A stretch of DNA of 64,000 nucleotides from Asterias rubens (taxonomy: Eukaryota; Echinodermata; Asteroidea; Forcipulatida; Asteriidae). The stretch is taken from positions 3,932,762 through 3,996,761 of the forward strand of contig NC_047064.1 in NCBI RefSeq assembly GCF_902459465.1, given 5' to 3'. The notes beneath the pieces are model-generated. The model saw only the letters and a program-made list of their open reading frames with translations, made no database searches and had not been told where the DNA came from. Shown in pieces: positions 45,201 through 53,401 of this stretch (positions within the stretch are counted from its first letter, which is position 1; each line of letters starts with the position of its first letter). The position numbers were made by a program, and so were the translations under genes.

Positions 45201-47720
45201 GCAATGATCTAAGACCCAAGGTAAGGGGTCAGCAATGATCTGACTCTAATTAATTTAAAGGCAGTGGACACTATTGGTAATTACTCAAAATAATTATTAG
45301 CATAAAACCTTTCTTGGTGACGAGTAATAGGGAGAGGTTGGTGGTATAAAACATTGTGAGAAACGGCTCCCTCTTAAGTGCCATAGTTTTCGAGAAAGAA
45401 GTAATTTTCCACGAATTTGCTTTCGAGACCTCAGATTTAGAACTTGAGGTCTCGAAATCAACCAACTAAACGCACACAACTTCGTGTGACAAGGGTGTTT
45501 TTTTCTCATTATTATCTCGCAACTTCGATGACCGATTGAGCTCAAATTTTCACAGGTTAGTTATTTTATGAATATGTTGAGATACACCAACTGTGAAGGC
45601 TAGTTTTTGACAATTACCAACAGTGTCCACTGGCTTTAAAGCTCACCATAGGAGAGGACCGAATGGAAGAATGCCCAGAGAAATTACCAACTGCAAATGT
45701 CTCCAGTTCGGGATGAGAAAGGCAAACAAGGCGATCAGGAGGATACCGACGGCCCAGAAATTCTGCGCCAAAATATGGCCCAGCAGTCTCTTCTCGGTGG
45801 TGAACATCTCGATCATGCGCACGTAACATTCAATCAAACACCCCTGTGATACAAAATCAAAGACTTTAACAGCGATAAGTTCAATGTAGTTTTTGGAATC
45901 CAGTTCACCTTATTTTAATGCATGAATAAGTAACCAGCTTCCTGTTCATAGTGTTATAAAACGTTTAGTTTTGTAGTTTTCGGAATTCAGTTCACTGTAT
46001 CTAAATGCGTGAATAAGTAACCATGCAGCTCCCGGTTCATAGTGTTATGTAGGAATTAGTGGCCCCTTCTTTCGTCATACCCGGGTAGTTTAACAGTTCA
46101 GTTCAAGTTTTCCTAATCCTGTTTTACGTATACGTTTTCAGGAATAGGGAATCAGGAAACGGGAAGACTTTACTGTCTATATCAAACCTCAATTTTTATT
46201 CCTTTTAGTTATTCATTATTCACTAAGGGGCCAAAAGTTTTGTAAAGTATCTAAAATTACTGCCGTGTATTCATATCGAGATCAAAACCAAGACAGAACC
46301 TTAGGATGGCTAGGAGGTAAATGTCCAGGTGAAACTGACGATGGATACCATTTACCTATTCATGAGCCCTATACAGACATCAATGTCTATACCATTTTAC
46401 TTATTATTCATTATTCATTCTAACTATTCATAATCTATGAGGTCAAAGCTATTTGTGGCCGTTTTCATACCGGTAGAACAAAACCAAGACATAACCTCAA
46501 TACAGCCATGAGATAAACGTTCCAGGTGAAACTGATGACGGTTCCGAACAGAGCGATAAAAGCCGTTGAAACCATCGCAACCAGACGCCGTCCGAACGTG
46601 TCTCCCGCCTGTCCCATGACGACAGAGCCGAGGGCTACCCCTACGAACTGCAGAGACATTAGGAGGCTGGCTAGAACACCGCTGTCGCAGACTAGATTGA
46701 GCTGGAGAGAGAAGACAATAGGTTGTAAAAGTAAAAGTAAAAGTAAGAGGAGTTTCTGTCCCACCGAGATTCGGTCCCCCCTTATTATGGCAGTGTGTGT
46801 ACAAACTTCTTCTGATAGCGCCCTCTTTTGAATCATTCTCCTCCAGCCCATGTTCATTTCCCATAATATAGACCATGTGAACCTTGTTTGCAATAAGTGT
46901 GACCTTGTACATTCTTCCAGTATTCTGGCAGGCAAGATACAACTGTATACACTGGTCCTATGGGAAAGTTGATATTTTGTGTAATAATTTCCACATAAAA
47001 CCAAGAGTTATGAAAGTAAAAGCTGGACAAGTTTTGAGATGTGCCCCCTTTCATCATATCAAAAGTCGATAAGAATTAGACTCGCAGTGCAATCTCCCTA
47101 AAGTATAAGATTTTACATTTTCTGCTATTGAGCTGTGTACAAATCTTGCCTGCAAGAAGCCAAGGCTCTGTGGCTCTTTTGTAAACATGTGATGTCACGC
47201 ACGCACAAAATAGTTACAGACAGCTAGAGCTCATGTTTTGTTAGATCAATCATAACATAAAAAAATGCAAGATCTGTGTTAGTCAGGAGAAAATAACTGA
47301 TGTACAATTTTGAGCATATTACATGTAATTCATATTTTCTCAAGTTAAGAGAGATAGTAAAGTGTCTTCAAAGAACGCTATACATACATCTGTAACAGAA
47401 CTCGTTTCGCCGTATTCAGCCACGTATTTCCAGCCGTTCTGACATTTCATTATATCACCCGTCAATGTACCATTTGAGACTCCGTACACGTTACACCCAT
47501 CACGTACGTAGCCGCCATCTTTGTAGATCAAAGGCGTCGTCTGATTAGCTGTGAAGCCTGGCGGTGGATTACAGTAGAAGTCTATTGATTGGTCGATTGT
47601 GAATGGCATCGATGTCATTTGCAGGGCGGATATGGAAAATGCCAGGCCATTTGCAACGAAAACAACCGCTTGAAGCCATCCAAAGTTCCCCACAATGCCT
47701 AAACCGGTGTCCACATCCAT
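36250..47720 (-). CDS. SLC22-family organic ion transporter
   Basis: Ten coding exons in transcript order: 47720-47388, 46701-46471, 45843-45647, 44823-44521, 44103-43969, 43442-43357, 42282-42162, 37213-37141 and 36393-36250, nine listed plus a non-coding 5' exon implied by the acceptor AAATTTCAG just before the ATG. Phases agree; the product is 540 aa. The major-facilitator fold is shown by the N-terminal helix, a large Cys-rich extracellular loop (about residues 35-110) with NQT and NGT glycosylation sequons, the GQAGDTFGRR motif after TM2-3, the SLC22 signature YESLRWL (usually PESPRWL) before the central cytoplasmic loop, VRRFGRKRP in the second half, EVFPTVLRSIGTGSAS, and a C-tail LPETKDKPLPETYED. 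The family moves organic cations, anions or carnitine across the plasma membrane. The substrate cannot be told from sequence. The 4.9-kb intron before the penultimate coding exon is filled with satellites and a nested transposon. Confidence 0.93.
36570..36600 (+). mobile_element. tRNA-like B-box fragment (SINE-like)
   Basis: GTCGTTGGTTCGAATCTCAG holds a pol III B-box (GGTTCGAATCT at 36577-36587) followed by CCGAGTATAATGTATACAG. A similar tract lies on the minus strand at 63.24-63.31 kb. No complete tRNA fold is seen. It lies in the last SLC22 intron. Confidence 0.4.
36657..36689. repeat. TTAA microsatellite
   Basis: About eight consecutive AATT/TTAA units, in the last SLC22 intron. Confidence 0.9.
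36882..37066. mobile_element. MITE-A copy 7 (half element)
   Basis: The left end TTAAAGGCAGTGGACACTAT and the landmarks GAGTAATGGAGAGCTGTTG and GTAGTTTTCGAGG are present. It stops at AGAGACTTCA, near the family's central hairpin. Only one arm remains. It ends about 75 bases from the penultimate coding exon of SLC22. Confidence 0.75.
37375..38100. repeat. ~119-bp tandem satellite rich in CCAACGTTGG
   Basis: The block GACGTAGGACCAATGTTGGC followed by TCTAGGTCGGCATTACCACATTGG starts at about 37616, 37735, 37854 and 37972, a period of 118-119 bases. Diverged units lie on both sides. The core words are CCAACGTTGG and its half-sites. Isolated remnants occur at 41.27 and 41.77 kb in the same intron. 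Confidence 0.85.
38595..39000. repeat. Tandem repeat rich in TTGGCC/GGCCCAAT words
   Basis: Three units start at about 38601, 38743 and 38923 with (C/G)GGCAC..TTCT.T.TTGGGCC, followed by CCAGAATTGGCC-like and TGGCCAGATA words. Unit spacing is 142 and 180 bases. It is adjacent to the CCAACGTTGG satellite and may be a diverged relative. Confidence 0.65.
39023..40676. mobile_element. MITE-A copy 8, interrupted by a foldback element
   Basis: The left end TTAAAGGCAGTGGACACTAT stops at 39047 and the family sequence resumes at 40226 as TACTGGTAATTACTCAAAAT. The right part is a chimera: one arm runs to AACGGCTCC, then a second half element starts at CTTCTCACTTGGTGTATC and runs to AGTGTCCACTGCCTTTAAA. 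Confidence 0.85.
39048..40225. mobile_element. ~1.18-kb foldback transposon with ~240-base terminal inverted repeats
   Basis: The left terminal repeat (39048-39287) starts GTAGTAATGATGAAGGAACG; the right one (about 39987-40225) is its complement with only a few differences, mainly in a G tract and single bases. The flanks TATTGGTA (39040-39047) and TACTGGTA (40226-40233) look like an 8-base target duplication with one mismatch. The ~700-base core has loose internal repeats (ACACAAACACATGACAC) and no protein-like frame, so it is non-autonomous. Eight-base duplications fit hAT- or P-like transposases among others. Confidence 0.8.
42975..43255. mobile_element. SINE-like repeat E, copy 2
   Basis: CACTTGTGTCC-like ACGCTTGTGTCCTTAAGCAA, CATTGCTTCGTCCTTCGGAT and GGGACGTAAAGCCGTTGGTC match copy 1 at 3.5-3.9 kb on the opposite strand. 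It ends AGGCGCGTTATAGATACTGC. It lies in an SLC22 intron. Confidence 0.6.
43581..43874. mobile_element. MITE-A copy 9 (strongly diverged)
   Basis: CTAAAGGCACTGGACACTAT and ACACTGGTGTCCAG mark the ends. GAGAGCTGTTGACAGTGTAAA and ACGACTCCCTCTGAAGTTTT match the family; the centre has changed to a GCCTTTTATTTTACATCTGA hairpin seen also in copy 3. Confidence 0.65.
43874..43920. repeat. Short palindrome
   Basis: GGGGTGGATTTCACAAAGAG and TTAAGAA pair with CTCTTTGTGAAATCGACCCC: about 20-base arms with one mismatch. It abuts MITE-A copy 9. The same ATTTCACAAAG word begins another repeat at 25.18 kb. Confidence 0.7.
44925..45250. repeat. ~30-bp minisatellite
   Basis: The unit (T)CAGGTCAGGGGTCACAATGA followed by TCTAAGACTC repeats about ten times with changes. 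It lies between SLC22 exons and directly left of MITE-A copy 10. Confidence 0.85.
45254..45640. mobile_element. MITE-A copy 10 (near complete), next to an SLC22 splice donor
   Basis: It begins TTTAAAGGCAGTGGACACTA and ends AGTGTCCACTGGCTTTAAA. It carries all landmarks, including the central hairpin GACCTCAGATTTAGAAC/TTGAGGTCTCGAAATC. It is the best copy for defining the family. Its right end is 6 bases from the GT donor of the exon at 45647-45843. Confidence 0.9.
46865..47210. repeat. Interspersed repeat H, copy 1
   Basis: TATAGACCATGTGAACCTTG, GTGTAATAATTTCCACATAA, GAGATGTGCCCCCTTTC and GTGGCTCTTTTGTAAACATG recur in the same order at 55.23-55.58 kb. Here the right terminal repeat is missing. 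It lies in SLC22 intron 1. Confidence 0.7.
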
Positions 47721-47796
47721 TATCTGAAATTTAAACCTTTCTTATTTAGAATTGATGTTACGAATCTTCAAACCTTAGGGTCTATGTACTTTTTGT

Positions 47797-48075
47797 AAGG
47801 ACATAAAACACAATGTCCACAGATTTACATTAAACTTACACAGTTTGAAGATAGTGATAGTAGAAAGCTTCCCTAAAAATATTACCTGCTGAGGTGCTGT
47901 AGTTTTTGAGAATTGAGTACAATAATTTTCGTCTCAGTGATCATGAGACGAAAATTATTTTAGCATGTACAAATGTATTTCCATGACATTGTTTTACTCA
48001 TTTTTTTTTTAAATCTTCAAACAGTGTAAAGTTTAATGTAAATCTTTTGACAATGTGTTTTGTGTTACAAATAGT
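47797..48075. mobile_element. Inverted-repeat element with ~50-base arms
   Basis: ACACAATGTCCACAGATTTA and CATTAAACTTACACAGTTTG pair with CAAACAGTGTAAAGTTTAAT and GTAAATCTTTTGACAATGTG. A second inner palindrome, TTTTCGTCTCAGTGATCATG with AGACGAAAATT, sits in the middle. A distinct MITE family, about 280 bp. Confidence 0.75.
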
Positions 48076-48473
48076 ACCCAAATCCTTTAAAAGTAACACT
48101 GTTTTTTTACGGGTGTGCGTTCGGTAATTTTGCTCCTCAAATTCAATAATGGCCATATGAAAGCATAATTGGTAAAGAGCACACGGGGAGCTGTTTATAT
48201 TTTTTATATCATTGTAAGGAACGGCCCCTTGAAGTAATGCAGTTTAGAGAGGGATTTATTTTCAACCTAAACATTTGAATCTGAGAAGGGCGTCACGAAG
48301 CCTTTCTCAGGTATTTGTCTGAAAGCACACAATTCCATAATCCAAAGGTGTTTTTTCTTTCATTGCTTTCTTGCAATTTTGATTACCAATAAAATTGAGC
48401 CAACATTTTCATGGGTTTGTATTAATTTATTATGCTGGGATACCCCAAGTGGGGATACTGCATGCCTATAATA

Positions 48474-48799
48474 ACACTGGACACTTTTGGTAATTGTCAA
48501 AGACCAGTCTTCTCGCTTGGTGTATCTCAACGTGTGCATAAAATAACAAACCTGTGAAAATTACGAAGTTGTGTGCTTTCAGATCAGATGCTTGAATTCG
48601 AGACCTTGAAATCTAATTCTGAGGTCTCGAAATCAAATTCGTGGAAAATTACGTCTTTCTCGAAAAGTATGTTACCTTAGAGGGAGCCGTTTCTCACAAT
48701 GTTTTATACTAACAACAGTTCCCCATTACTCGTTACCAAGTTAGGTTTTATGGCAAAAACTATTCTGAGTAATTTCCAATAGTGTCCACTGCCTTTAAA
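48474..48799. mobile_element. MITE-A copy 11 (internal deletion)
   Basis: The ends are ACTGGACACTTTTGGTAATT and ATTTCCAATAGTGTCCACTG followed by CCTTTAAA. About 50 bases after GTGAAAATT are missing compared with other copies. The remaining landmarks are intact. Confidence 0.85.
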
Positions 48800-49101
48800 C
48801 CGTGTTTTTTCAACAAAACACATGTAGGAACCAATAAATAGCCCTTGCACATGACGTCATATGGAGAGGACGTCCTCTGTTTGTTCACTGGCCTAATCGT
48901 TTCCTTAAAAGATTGCAGAGCTATGACGTTCATTAAACCCTCCCCTGAGACAGTGCAACTGTATTTCACTGCACTTATTTGCATTTTTATGCATAACTTT
49001 ACTAATAATTATTTTTAAACATCAGGCTTCCGTGTAACCCAACTTCATACCTGCATAAAACAGACTGCCAAAGTTGAATGGCACATGCTAACCCGGTGAG
49101 G

Positions 49102-49213
49102 GATGTCACATTGCTTTGTGTACAAAGCTATAATATAGCTTTGTGTTCAAAGCTATAATATAGCTTTGTACTAAAGCTATAATATAGCTTTGTACACAAA
49201 GCAATGTGACAGC
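49102..49213. repeat. Hairpin array of ATATAGCTTTGT units
   Basis: TGTCACATTGCTTTGTGTAC opens and its complement GTACACAAAGCAATGTGACA closes the element. Between them AAAGCTATAATATAGCTTTG, itself a palindrome, is repeated three times. The whole can fold as one long stem or as three small hairpins. Confidence 0.8.
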
Positions 49214-49710
49214 CTTGACCACCACATGTGGAATCAATCACTTCATAGAGCAAATGCTACTGCATTGGACGATGATTGGACTTTTTCGTGGTGTGTTTTG
49301 GAAGGAAATTTCAATGCTATTTTAGCAAAACCTTGAGAGTGTCCGTGGCTGTTCATAGCAGTTGTTTACTCCACCCAACCCCTACTGAATTGTACCTTTT
49401 TGGTTTTTATTAGCGTGCACAAATCTTTAGTCTGAAGACAGACATAAAACAATTATTTGTTTTTTGTTTTTTCTCCCCCCCCCCCCAAAAAAAAAAAAAG
49501 GGCAAAAGATGTTTAATCCGAGATTATTAGCAAATGTTTTTTTTAATAATTTTTTGTTGTTGCCAACTTATACCTAGACCCTCTGAAAGGTGTTGGGCGT
49601 AAAAAATATTGGAAATAGCTTTATTTACCCCGGCTAGATTTTCCTGAGCGCAGCAAACTACAGTGGGTCTCATGCAGGGAGATGAAGTTTTTTGTCAAAC
49701 GCATGGAAGG

Positions 49711-49906
49711 GTTAAAGTCGTTGACAACACTATTGTTTGAAAACAGAAAGAGGTACACATTGGATGTTTGTTTTTTCTTTCATTATTATCTCGCAACTTC
49801 GACAACCAATTGAGCTCAAATTTTCGTAGGTTTCTTATTTTATGCATATGTTGAGATCCTCCATGTGAGAAGACTGGTCTTTGACAATTACCAATAGTGT
49901 CCATGG
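49711..49906. mobile_element. MITE-A copy 12 (right half)
   Basis: TTCATTATTATCTCGCAACT, CAACCAATTGAGCTCAAATT and GACAATTACCAATAGTGTCC are intact. The left part is reduced to TTGACAACACTATTG. Confidence 0.75.
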
Positions 49907-49909
49907 TCT

Positions 49910-50196
49910 GTAGTAAGCAAAAAACCTTGCTTAATCAAGGCTATGAAATGAAAAATGGTCTAGGTGCCCCCAATAAGCACAAAATTGACCGTTACGGCAG
50001 CTCTATGAAATTGGGCCCTATGACAGAATGCTTAAGCAGAAATGGGGCTTTAAGGACCCTAATTTTTGCTTGCTTGCTTGCCGCTATAAGCAAATAACAT
50101 TGCTTTAATAACCAAGACTATGAAATTAAAAATTTGCTATGGTGCGCCCGTTAATCACAAAATCGACCGTTAGGCAGCTCTATCAAACTGGGCCCT
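49910..50196. mobile_element. Element C copies 5 and 6 in tandem
   Basis: Two related segments each end GCAGCTCTAT(G/C)AAA(T/C)TGGGCCC (at about 50019 and 50196) and share TATGAAAT(G/T)AAAA, CACAAAAT(T/C)GACCGTTA and GCGCCCGTTAA-type words. Only one terminal repeat per unit is clear. Confidence 0.55.
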
Positions 50197-50859
50197 GGTC
50201 TTTGACAATAATAATTTTACCAATAGTGTCCCGGTAACTACAGTTTGACCGTAATAAATCACCGCACTAAATCACCGCACCTTGTCGTGGTGAGGTGAAT
50301 TGTGAACTGTATAGTTCAAAGCTTGAACTACAGTATGACCTTCAAATATCACTACATCTTGTGAAACGTTCATATTAAAGGTCAAACAACCACGAGGTCA
50401 AACATTGCTCCCTATACAACAAACAAGATTCGACTGCAAACCAAGGAATTTGACAATATATCACCGGTCGGGATACGTAATGACATTGCTCTCACAACAC
50501 AGCAGAGACAAACCCAATTCCTCGCACATTTATATACAAAAAATGACTCAAGCTGGTTTTTGTCACTATGTTACGGGATCTGTAAAACCAAACCAAGACC
50601 AGAGCAGCCCTTCCACAGCAAAGCATCCTAACTCGAAAATTTTGGTTCCTTAGGGCCTATAAGATCATTTCTTAAAGTAAATTTAAGACGTTTTGTTTAT
50701 TTCAAAGTTTCAAAGGCTATGGTGATACCCTGTCCTATCGCGGCCTCTGTTTACACTATGCCATCCCAGTTATACGGCAAAACAGGGTATCTCTGTACTA
50801 ACCTTGCTTTTCTCAAAAAGTTACATTTTTCGAGTTCATAGTCAGGCAAAGTGTGGTTA

Positions 50860-51110
50860 TAACTATACATGCAGGATTTGAAACCTTGCATGGTGGAAAT
50901 ACGATATGGAAAGGTTTGCAGTAACACCATGTAATGGCTATCTCTACACGAGTTTGGGTGGTTCTGAAAATCGATCAGTGTGCTCCGAGTGATCTTCTTC
51001 TGGAGTAACATGGTGTTACCACAAACCTTTGGTTCTGAAAAGAATCCGTGGTTTACGACTCAACGTTCCCGATCCACAGTATGCTGTGATCGTCTTCAGA
51101 GGACATTTTG
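50860..51110. repeat. Interspersed repeat G, copy 4
   Basis: CATGGTGGAAATACGATATG, GGTTTGCAGTAACACCATGT, CCGAGTGATCTTCTTCTGG and AAGAATCCGTGGTTTACGAC match copy 1. A second partial unit follows directly, and a short inverted copy (AACATGGTGTTACCACAAAC) sits between them. Confidence 0.6.
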
Positions 51111-51730
51111 TTGAATTGGTGTAAGCCTGTAGGTTGTTGATCCCCACATGTGCCCCCATCATGATTAAACAAATGCCCACCCAGACACCCGTGTACTGTG
51201 TGTATGGGACTTTACACAAAACTGTCCAAAACCCTACCTTGATTATCTGGAATCCGAAATTCACCAAAATTCAGATATTGAAGTTGCTTCTTGGTGTTGA
51301 TGATCAAATTACTTTCGCAGTCCGAACATAATCACGTCCAATTTGGCCTGTGTGCCACGAACTAATAAGGGAATCAATGTGTGGTGAAGAGGTTTTCAAC
51401 TAGTGGTTTAATCCCAACGAGGCCTGGTTCTTGATAATTTACCGAGACGAAAATCGAGGTAAATGGACCCTTCCCATGAAATATGCTAATTACATTCACG
51501 CATGCGTACAGAGCCTGTTGGTTAGCAAACACCATAGAGTTGTGCACTAAGCAGACGCGCAATCGCGTGTGCGTCACGCACCCATTAGCCGTGTACAAAA
51601 CAGGAAGTAGTATTTTTTCAAAATAAAGCTTTTGTCACTAATATATGTGTTTTGATGAGTGGAATGTGAATAAACAGTTAACTAAGGTTTTAAAAAATCA
51701 GTTCTTATGTTATTTACAAATTTAAGAGTA

Positions 51731-52036
51731 GACCCCGACCCGAGAGGGCGCTGTTCGTGACGTCAATCGCAGACTTGCACGTAATGCGTAGAGTAAACAC
51801 AATTGCAAAGTACATGTACGGACCAAGTCGTGAGTTTGTACGTTTCAAAAAAAAAATTGTTTGTGTTTTTTTCCGGCAATGCCGACCAGGTATATTGCTG
51901 CTGAATGCAGAAAAACACTTTTTGAAATGTACCAACTCACGACTTGGACGTACATGTACTTTGCACGTGTGTTTACTCTACGCATTGCAGGCAAAGTCTG
52001 CCTCGATTGACGTCACAAAAGGGGTAGGCGGGGTCA
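51731..52036. mobile_element. Foldback element with ~120-base arms
   Basis: GACCCCGACCCGAGAGGGCG, CAAAGTACATGTACGGACCA and AGTCGTGAGTTTGTAC on the left pair with GTACCAACTCACGACTTGGA, CGTACATGTACTTTGCACG and TTGACGTCACAAAAGGGG on the right. The core is about 70 bases. The left arm starts at a GAGGGCGCTGTT word found at several repeat edges here. Confidence 0.8.
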
Positions 52037-52859
52037 GCCCTCCAAACAACTTTATATATTTTTTAAACATATAAATCGTGACAAAAAGTTATTAAAAAAT
52101 TTGTTTTATTGTTCGTAAGCATATACTCTTATGTTTGAAAGAAAAAAAAATTATTTGCAGGTGACTTTAAAATATTTTAATTTTTCCCCTACATTGGCAC
52201 ACCATAGAATCCCAAATAGTTCCCACCTCACGTGATCTATCTAGTGGCTAAAGCAGAATGAAACTCAGTCTAGCAGATAGTAATTTTGTTTTGAACTTTC
52301 GAGGTTGGATGATGTTTCTTTGACATTTGAATGTTGGCATAATAATGCACTAGTGATTTGTACCAAAAATCAATCATTTTATAAATGTTTAAGCATAACC
52401 AACGACAGGAAACTTTATTCTCAGCATGATTAAGCTTGATTAAAACACAGACCGTGAGTAAACTGCATAGCTTCTGCCAACGGTGCAGCTTGCAAAATCT
52501 CGCGGTAAACGGGAATCAAAGTTGGGGTTCGAAAGCATATGAGGGTCGATAACGTATGACGCTACGATATAATAATGACTAACTTGGGTAGAGATGCCCT
52601 AATCAGTTCAATGAAACAGAATTACGAAGTGAACAGATTGGTTTTGAGTAGTTGTTTAAAAGAACTAGCTTGGGAGATTGTCTAAGCTCACAGCGATTCT
52701 ATTCTATTTTATTTAGGAAAATTCTATAGGCCGTAGATGCTCTCTGGTGCAGTCTAGGGAGTCTGAGGGGTGATGTTGGAATTAAATGCATATTGGAATT
52801 AAATGCATTTTTTGCTATCATGGTTATTGTATACCTAAAAAAAACCATTAAGTACCCTC

Positions 52860-53221
52860 TTAAAGGAACACGTTGCCTTCGATCGGTCGAGTTGGTCTTT
52901 GAAAAGCGTTCTGTAACCGTTTGTTGTAAAATGTATATGGTTAGAAAGATATTGTAAAAGTAGGATACAATGATCTACACAAATATGCCTCGAAATTGCG
53001 TGGTTTTCTTTTTACCCTGTCGACTAAACACGGTCGGCCATTTGACCGACCGTGATAGTTCGCGACGTAAAAGGAAAACCGTGCAATTTCGAGTGGTACT
53101 TGTGTGGATCATTATATTCTATTTAAAACATCTTTCTAACCATATGCATTTCATAAAAAAAACGGTTTCAAACGCTTTTAATAGACCAACTCGTCCGATC
53201 CAAGGCAACGTGTTCCTTTAA
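52860..53221. mobile_element. MITE-B, complete
   Basis: The ends are TTAAAGGAACACGTTGCCTT and AAGGCAACGTGTTCCTTTAA. Inner arms pair AACCATATGCATTT-like with AAATGTATATGGTTAGAAAG, and the centre is CACGGTCGGCCATTTGACCGACCGTG. It is about 360 bp. It shares the terminal TTAAAGG with MITE-A but is otherwise unrelated. Confidence 0.85.
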
Positions 53222-53401
53222 TGTAAAAGAGTAAAAAAGCACTCTTTCAAGAGCCATATGAAGGACAACTCTTTTTTCGAGTGGTCTTCCACTCTTTTAG
53301 GTTGAAGTTTGCATCTCTTTGAGGGATTTTTTTTTTTGAAGAGGCATATTATGAAGGACAGTTCGAAATGTAAAGAGTGGTGTTTTTCACTCTTTTACAT
53401 T
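53221..53401. repeat. Palindromic element abutting MITE-B
   Basis: AATGTAAAAGAGTAAAAAAG and CACTCTTTC pair with AAAGAGTGGTG and TTTTTCACTCTTTTACATT. The inner GAGCCATATGAAGGACAACT is paired by AGGCATATTATGAAGGACAG as a direct copy. It begins exactly where MITE-B ends. Confidence 0.65.

Larger units (their letters stand above)
47721..52859. other. Upstream of SLC22: non-coding, repeat-filled
   Basis: The SLC22 5' non-coding exon and promoter should lie here or further right, but I cannot place them. The region holds an inverted-repeat element at 47.80 kb, MITE-A copies 11 and 12, element C copies, repeat G and a long foldback at 51.73 kb. No gene-like frame is seen. Confidence 0.5.
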
